From contig JALSIU010000298.1 in assembly GCA_026989715.1 (NCBI GenBank), forward strand, positions 1-11,015: 11,015 bases of DNA. Direction: 5' to 3'. The position numbers and the translations under genes are program-made. Position 1 is the first letter of the stretch; each line of letters starts with the position of its first letter. Of the stretch, positions 6,880 through 11,015 are shown piece after piece. The stretch is from Methylomonas sp. (lineage in GTDB: Bacteria; Pseudomonadota; Gammaproteobacteria; Methylococcales; Methylomonadaceae). Below the pieces are notes generated by a model that was given only the letters and a program-made list of their open reading frames with translations, was not told the DNA's origin and did not search any database.

Positions 6880-7383
6880 TTACATACGTCCCTTACCACC
6901 CGATGCAATATAATCTGAAAGTGCTATTTTTTGCTCACTAATCATTGCCACCGAATGATGCACCCGTTTGATGATTGCACGCATAAAATCAAACATAAGC
7001 TTAGGCTGTTCGGTAATCAGAGGTTTTATATCCTCTGCTTTAAAACGCAAGAGTGATGCCTCCCCTAAAGCCATGACAGATACCCTATGCGGGGTATCAT
7101 CAATAAAACTCAATTCCCCCACGAGGTCGCCCTTTTCTAGTACATGCAAGATTTGTGGGCTCTTATCTTTCTTTTTCTCCTTAACCAATGCCAAACGCCC
7201 TTCACTGACAATATAAAAGCAGTGATCAACATCCCCTTGGTGAAATAGAAATTCACTATCTTTCAAAGCAATTAAACATCGTGCATGTTCAGCCAGTATT
7301 TTTGCCCCCTCTTTACCTATATAATCCCCTATTGGGGCTTCCATAATTAGTTTTTTTGCTTGTTTAACATCCAGTTTTTTCAT
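6880..7383 (-). CDS. hoxI: HoxI-like cyclic-nucleotide-binding-domain subunit of soluble hydrogenase
   Basis: A 167-residue protein made almost wholly of one cNMP-binding (CRP/PKA-type) beta-roll domain: EFLFHQGDVDHCFYIVSEGRLALV (44-67), then GDLVGELSFIDDTPHRVSVMA (85-105), the phosphate-binding cassette with Gly89-Glu90 and Arg100 in place. There is no helix-turn-helix, membrane segment or kinase domain, so it is not a CRP-type transcription factor. Short helices end the protein. In Cupriavidus necator the gene at this place, hoxI, encodes a small cNMP-domain protein that binds the hydrogenase as a dimer (HoxFUYHI2) and is linked to NADPH activation. Same size class, domain and operon position make hoxI the best call; binding of a nucleotide here is inferred. 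The ATG at 7381-7383 is preferred over GTG at 7384-7386 because GGAG (7390-7393) is six bases from the ATG and only three from the GTG. It overlaps hoxW by 20 bases and is the last hox gene. Confidence 0.85.
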   Translation of the reverse strand: MKKLDVKQAKKLIMEAPIGDYIGKEGAKILAEHARCLIALKDSEFLFHQGDVDHCFYIVSEGRLALVKEKKKDKSPQILHVLEKGDLVGELSFIDDTPHRVSVMALGEASLLRFKAEDIKPLITEQPKLMFDFMRAIIKRVHHSVAMISEQKIALSDYIASGGKGRM

Positions 7384-7888
7384 CACGCACTCCAGAATAA
7401 TTTAATAAAGATTGTTGCCTAAAAAATGCTGTGGCTGCATCCAGATTTTGCTTTGCCATAGCGGTTAACCCAAGTTGCAACTCCCATTCATAGCCTTTAA
7501 TAGTCAATAATTGCACTTGTGGTACTTTCTCAAAACATTGCAGGCAGGTGTGCATAATCGCTGGAATAGAAATCGCATGCGATGAAAATGTAAAGTCCAT
7601 TTTCGGCTCCATTTTTTCCAAATGAAAGCACTCAACATCCGCAGCTTTAGTCGCATCAACAAATAACACTTGTTGCTGATAGCTGATTAGATCCGCATCT
7701 TCCAAGTGTAGTTGATAGTGGCGCATTAATTCTGCTTTCGGACACAAGCCTTCAGCTTCAAGCCAATCAATAAAAGCCCAACCCAAGCCATCATCTTGCC
7801 GACCTATATTGCCTATCCCATAAATCAGACTAGAGCTTGTATTGTAATTAGCCAGTGTGACCGCAAGCTGTTCCACTAAACGACTCAC
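7364..7888 (-). CDS. hoxW: Hydrogenase maturation endopeptidase HoxW
   Basis: Nickel-dependent-recognition protease of the HybD/HycI family that removes the C-terminal peptide of the hydrogenase large subunit once the NiFe site is built; here the substrate should be HoxH. The 174 residues carry the family start LIYGIGNIGRQDDGLGWAF (21-39). By alignment with HybD the nickel-contacting residues would be Asp33 (HybD Glu16), Asp78 in VLFVDA (Asp62) and His104 in SSHAIS (His93). The start is GTG at 7886-7888, forming a GTGA overlap with the hoxH stop (7885-7888); no strong Shine-Dalgarno is seen, so translation probably follows from hoxH. An in-frame GTG four codons later (7874-7876) is a less likely alternative. 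Its 3' end overlaps hoxI. Confidence 0.92.
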   Translation of the reverse strand: MSRLVEQLAVTLANYNTSSSLIYGIGNIGRQDDGLGWAFIDWLEAEGLCPKAELMRHYQLHLEDADLISYQQQVLFVDATKAADVECFHLEKMEPKMDFTFSSHAISIPAIMHTCLQCFEKVPQVQLLTIKGYEWELQLGLTAMAKQNLDAATAFFRQQSLLNYSGVRDEKTGC

Positions 7889-9363
7889 CGAATTTTTTCA
7901 TCAATCATTTTGCCATCAGCCCCCAATACCGTTACAACTAAAGGCATTTGCCCCATCGCATGGGTTGCACAACTCAAACACGGGTCATAGGCACGTATTC
8001 CCACCTCAATGGCATTCATCAGCCCTTCGGTAATTTCTGCTTGTGCTTTACCGCCCAAATAAGAATCAGCCACCGCACGCACGGTACGATTCATTACGGT
8101 ATTATTCTGCGTTGTAGCAACAACCAGGTTGGCAAAAGTAATATTCCCTTCTTTATCGGCACGATAGTGATGCAACAAAGTACCACGCGGGGCTTCAACC
8201 ACACCAACGCCTTCACCTGTCCAGGCATTACTCGCAGGGGTAATGATAAGCTCATCTTTTTGCAGATCAGCATCATTGAGCAACACTTTAATCTGCTCAG
8301 CAGAATGCAGAATCTCAATGGCTCGCGCCCAATTGGTGTGCAAGGTCATATCATTGGCCTTGCCTTTAGTGTAATCATGAAATTCTTGCAACGCCGCATT
8401 GGCTAATGGACAGTTATCTTCATAGGCTTTAGTGACATTCACGCGCGCTAAAGGCCCTACTCTGACCGAACCTGCTTCTCTGCCTCGCGCTTTAAGAAAT
8501 GGAAATTTCATATAACTCCATTCTTCCGTAGCTTCAGAGAAATAATCCAGATAATCATGATAGTCCAGTTCTTCGACAATATTTTTATCCTTGTCAATAA
8601 TACGCATATTGCCGTGATAATAATCAACATTGCCTTGTTCATTCACCAAGCACATATTCAATGCAGGAACTTCAGCAAAGGCATCGACCTCAGCACGATT
8701 TTTTGCATGAAAATCCTTAAATATTTTCAAACCATCTTGAGCGTATTCAAGCACTTGCTCCAGAGAAATCAAGCCTTCTGCTCCATTAACTAAGCGGTCA
8801 CGTGCGGCTTGGCTCAGATTTTGATTCACCCCGCCCGGTACTGAATTAATACCATGCATACGTTTACCCAGCACAGATTTAATGCCCTCTTGCCCCCATT
8901 TGCGTAGGGCCACGACACGTTTAACCAATTCAGGATCGGCTTCCACCAGGCCAACAACATTGCGTTGCTCAGGGGCGGCATCCATACCAAATAACATATC
9001 GGGTACGATACAGTAAAAATAAGCGGTGACATGAGATTGCAATTGTTGCATATAATGCCCTAAACGCCGCACTTTTTCGGGCGTAGGTAACATGGGTGTG
9101 GCAGTGCTATAACCCACACCCACCATATCATCTAATGCTTTTGCACCACATAAATGATGACTCACAAAACAGATGCCGCAAATTCGTTGCAGCAGCATCG
9201 GTGCTTCCCAGTAGGGGTGTCCTTGGATAAATTTTTCAAAGCCCCGAAATTCGACTACATGTAATTTGGCATCGGTGACTTGGTTATTATCATCCATTTG
9301 TACGACGACTTTTCCGTGTCCTTCTATTTTTGACACAGGGTCAATAATCAGTTTTCTGCTCAT
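7885..9363 (-). CDS. hoxH: NAD-reducing [NiFe] hydrogenase large subunit HoxH (group 3d)
   Basis: Cytoplasmic catalytic subunit that holds the NiFe(CN)2CO site and splits or forms H2. Full length, 492 residues (about 488 in Cupriavidus necator). The N-terminal ligand motif is RICGIC (60-65, Cys62 and Cys65) followed by FVSHHLCGAKA; the C-terminal motif is DPCLSCATH (460-468, Cys462 and Cys465). After His468 a 24-residue tail (AMGQMPLVVTVLGADGKMIDEKIR by parts: AMGQMPLVV...DEKIR) remains, the peptide that HoxW should remove. Other hallmarks are SKIEGHGKVVVQ near the start, RMHGINSVPGGVN (168-180) and APRGTLLHHYRAD. All ligand cysteines are intact, so an active enzyme is expected. AGGGG lies about seven bases before the ATG. 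hoxY ends 15 bases upstream. Confidence 0.98.
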   Translation of the reverse strand: MSRKLIIDPVSKIEGHGKVVVQMDDNNQVTDAKLHVVEFRGFEKFIQGHPYWEAPMLLQRICGICFVSHHLCGAKALDDMVGVGYSTATPMLPTPEKVRRLGHYMQQLQSHVTAYFYCIVPDMLFGMDAAPEQRNVVGLVEADPELVKRVVALRKWGQEGIKSVLGKRMHGINSVPGGVNQNLSQAARDRLVNGAEGLISLEQVLEYAQDGLKIFKDFHAKNRAEVDAFAEVPALNMCLVNEQGNVDYYHGNMRIIDKDKNIVEELDYHDYLDYFSEATEEWSYMKFPFLKARGREAGSVRVGPLARVNVTKAYEDNCPLANAALQEFHDYTKGKANDMTLHTNWARAIEILHSAEQIKVLLNDADLQKDELIITPASNAWTGEGVGVVEAPRGTLLHHYRADKEGNITFANLVVATTQNNTVMNRTVRAVADSYLGGKAQAEITEGLMNAIEVGIRAYDPCLSCATHAMGQMPLVVTVLGADGKMIDEKIR

Positions 9364-9378
9364 AATAATCCCCTTAAA

Positions 9379-10008
9379 TTAATCGTAACGGTTGATGTCG
9401 GAAGGTAAATCGACTTCACGTCCGTTCACCAAATCATCAAGCACCTTGAAAATGGCTTCACCGTCAGGCGGACAACCGGGAATAAAATAATCCATTTTAA
9501 CGACCTCATGACACGGCATGACTTTTGTGGTTATTTTAGGAATATCTTCATGATAAGGAATGGTTTTCTTTGCACCCGGCACGGCTGTTGGCGAATCAAT
9601 ATAGGCTTCACGAAAACATTCTTCCAGCGGCACGACATTACGCATAGCAGGAACACCGCCCCAGACAGCACAAGCACCCACCGAAATCAAAATGTCGCAA
9701 TTTTCTCGGTAATGCTCCAGTACTTCGATGTTTTCATCATTAGCAATACCACCTTCGATAAAGCCAATCGTGCAATGGTGCGGAATGCGCTTAAGATCGG
9801 TAAATGATGAGCGGGTAATGGTGACTTTATCTAGCAAGCTCAACATCGCCTCATCCATATCAAGAAAAGACAGATGACAGCCCCAGCAACCACAAAACCC
9901 AATCATGGCAACCTGAATTTTGGCCTCTTCTATGGCTTTTTTAGCAGGATCCCACTGAGTGGCCGGTAGCTCATGGGAAAAAATTTCAGTAACAGAATTA
10001 TCGCTCAT
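9379..10008 (-). CDS. hoxY: NAD-reducing [NiFe] hydrogenase small subunit HoxY
   Basis: Electron-transfer subunit that carries the [4Fe-4S] cluster next to the NiFe site and pairs with HoxH. The 209 residues match the family and lack the signal peptide and extra cluster domain of membrane-bound hydrogenase small subunits, as expected for a cytoplasmic enzyme. Cluster ligands are Cys41 and Cys44 in FCGCWGCHLSFLD (38-50), Cys113 in SVGACAVWGGVPAMRN and Cys179 in FIPGCPPDGEAI. The ATG overlaps the hoxU stop in an ATGA junction (10005-10008), with GGGAG upstream inside the end of hoxU. Confidence 0.97.
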   Translation of the reverse strand: MSDNSVTEIFSHELPATQWDPAKKAIEEAKIQVAMIGFCGCWGCHLSFLDMDEAMLSLLDKVTITRSSFTDLKRIPHHCTIGFIEGGIANDENIEVLEHYRENCDILISVGACAVWGGVPAMRNVVPLEECFREAYIDSPTAVPGAKKTIPYHEDIPKITTKVMPCHEVVKMDYFIPGCPPDGEAIFKVLDDLVNGREVDLPSDINRYD

Positions 10009-10754
10009 GGGTGCTCCCTATTTAGTGAGTTCGCTTGATTAGCTGTCATATTTTTAGCGGCGGTATCGAGAACTCTTGCACGAATGGATTTAATCTCAAA
10101 TTTACGCTTGCCGATAGGGTCATTAAAACCTTGTGTTTTATCTATGATGCAACCCACAGGACAAAGATCAGACGCTTCCCGAACCTGCTCGGCCGACATT
10201 TTATTTGCCAAAGTCGGGTTAATTTCTATGCGTGCATGCGTCCCTCGCCCTTTAATACTAAAGATTTTTTGATTGGTTTCCTTATCGCGAATAAATTCAA
10301 CACAACGCTGACAAAAAATACAGCGATCGCGCTCCAACCAAACTGTTGCAGACGCATGATCGACCACTCGCGGCGTGAAGCGATAAGGAAAACGGGACAC
10401 CATCATATCGACTTCATAACCGGTGGCTTGTAACTCACAGCGGCCACTTTTTTCACAGCTGGGACAATTATGATTACCTTCTGCAAAAAGCAACTCCACC
10501 AGTGCTTTACGCATATCTGTAATTTCCGCCCCATTAACATCTATTTCCATGCCTTCAGTCACAGGGATAGTACAAGCAGACATCACCCGGCCATTGACTT
10601 TCACCGAGCAAGTACGGCAAGTCCCAAGGCAAGGCTTACCTTTTACATAACAAAGCGTCGGAATATACACGCCATTTTCGGCGGCCACATCAACAATGGC
10701 ATCACCTGCTTGCGCATTAATGCTCTGCCCATCAATGGTTATTTTAACGGTCAT
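10005..10754 (-). CDS. hoxU: NAD-reducing hydrogenase diaphorase subunit HoxU
   Basis: Iron-sulfur subunit related to the N-terminal part of NuoG that links HoxF to HoxY. From the chosen ATG it has 249 residues. A [2Fe-2S] ferredoxin-like domain comes first with Cys35, Cys46, Cys49 and Cys61 (LCYVKGKPCLGTCRTC, then SACT). Next is a His/Cys cluster segment NHNCPSCEKSGRC (94-106), then a [4Fe-4S] motif CIFCQRC (145-151) completed by CPVGC (198-202). The start is set at 10752-10754: the protein then begins MTVKITIDGQ like its family, and AGGAGA at 10761-10766 is six bases upstream. An ATG two codons earlier would leave almost no spacing, and the open frame up to 10799 lies inside hoxF. About 15 residues at the C terminus (after residue 233) have no recognised motif. 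It overlaps hoxF by 11 bases and hoxY by 4. Confidence 0.96.
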   Translation of the reverse strand: MTVKITIDGQSINAQAGDAIVDVAAENGVYIPTLCYVKGKPCLGTCRTCSVKVNGRVMSACTIPVTEGMEIDVNGAEITDMRKALVELLFAEGNHNCPSCEKSGRCELQATGYEVDMMVSRFPYRFTPRVVDHASATVWLERDRCIFCQRCVEFIRDKETNQKIFSIKGRGTHARIEINPTLANKMSAEQVREASDLCPVGCIIDKTQGFNDPIGKRKFEIKSIRARVLDTAAKNMTANQANSLNREHP

Positions 10755-11015
10755 CTGCATTCTCCTGTACCAGATGTTTATAAGCAAGCTCATGCGCACT
10801 CATCGCCTTATCCTTATCAAAAGAAGGCAATAACGGCCCTTTTTGTACAACCAGTTTTTCTTGGTAAATTTCCGGAAACTTATCCAGTGTTGCCAAAATA
10901 GGATTAGGAGCGGCCGTGCCTAAACCGCAACGACTGGTATTTTTTAACAACTTACCCCAATGAATGATTTCTTCAATATCTTGTTGACAGGCTTTACCCG
11001 CAATAATGCGTTCTA
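10744..11015 (-). CDS. hoxF: NAD-reducing hydrogenase diaphorase subunit HoxF, C-terminal end only (5' part outside window)
   Basis: HoxF, related to NuoE plus NuoF, binds FMN and NAD(H) and exchanges electrons between NAD and the Fe-S chain. Only the last 89 or so codons are present. The visible piece reads ERIIAGKACQQDIEEIIHWG and then TSRCGLGTAAPNPILATLDK, the conserved end of the NuoF-like domain; the Cys of SRCGLG is the last ligand of its [4Fe-4S] cluster (N3 type). It ends in KFPEIYQEKL and a short tail with TAA at 10744-10746. The frame stays open to the window edge, so the ATG-less start lies to the right. The NAD- and FMN-binding parts cannot be examined here, nor can it be seen whether a hoxE precedes it. 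Confidence 0.93.
   Translation of the reverse strand, partial: ERIIAGKACQQDIEEIIHWGKLLKNTSRCGLGTAAPNPILATLDKFPEIYQEKLVVQKGPLLPSFDKDKAMSAHELAYKHLVQENADDR

Noticed and set aside
6880..7383. CRP/FNR-type transcription regulator
   Set aside because: Only the cNMP-binding domain is present; no helix-turn-helix follows.
7948..8406. 152-codon open frame on the + strand
   Set aside because: It lies wholly opposite hoxH, whose catalytic motifs are intact; it has no domain and is an antisense shadow.
10035..10901. Long + strand open frames (132 and 143 codons)
   Set aside because: They are antisense to hoxU and hoxF, which have clear cluster motifs; the peptides show no family features.

Overview
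The window looks like chromosomal DNA of an AT-leaning gammaproteobacterial methylotroph, probably a Methylococcales methanotroph. Two things point there. The left end carries a lanthanide-type methanol dehydrogenase (xoxF) followed by its periplasmic partner xoxJ. The middle carries the gammaproteobacterial housekeeping string ndk-rlmN-pilW-hisS-yfgM. The exact genus cannot be fixed from this sequence alone. No rRNA, tRNA, insertion sequence, phage gene or CRISPR array was seen.

Layout. Bases 1-2184 (+ strand): the 3' part of xoxF, a strong intrinsic terminator, then xoxJ with its own ribosome binding site and a second terminator. Bases 2289-6644 (- strand): yfgM, hisS, pilW, rlmN and ndk, transcribed right to left, with rlmN/pilW joined by an ATGA overlap and rlmN starting inside ndk. 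The rodZ and ispG genes often found between pilW and hisS are absent; a 142-base gap there holds only a doubtful 38-codon ORF. Bases 6645-6879: a non-coding spacer with a candidate ndk promoter. Bases 6880-11015 (- strand): a tightly packed hydrogenase operon in the order hoxF (3' end only), hoxU, hoxY, hoxH, hoxW, hoxI.

How the genes work together. XoxF oxidises methanol (and possibly formaldehyde) in the periplasm using PQQ and a lanthanide; XoxJ is its accessory solute-binding-like protein, here apparently a lipoprotein. The hox genes encode a cytoplasmic NAD-linked [NiFe] hydrogenase of group 3d: HoxFU is the NAD-reducing diaphorase arm, HoxYH the hydrogenase module, HoxW the endopeptidase that matures HoxH, and HoxI a cyclic-nucleotide-binding-domain subunit like that of the Cupriavidus necator (Ralstonia eutropha) soluble hydrogenase. 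The order FUYHWI matches that enzyme. It would let the cell make NADH from H2, or release H2 when NADH is in excess. The central genes are housekeeping (nucleotide pools, 23S rRNA/tRNA methylation, type IV pili, histidyl-tRNA charging, envelope protein secretion).

I do not see a clearly new biological system. The points most worth a second look are the HoxI-containing hydrogenase operon in a methylotroph, the lipoprotein form of XoxJ with a long linker, the terminator between xoxF and xoxJ with no xoxG beside them, and the broken pilW-hisS and yfgM neighbourhoods.
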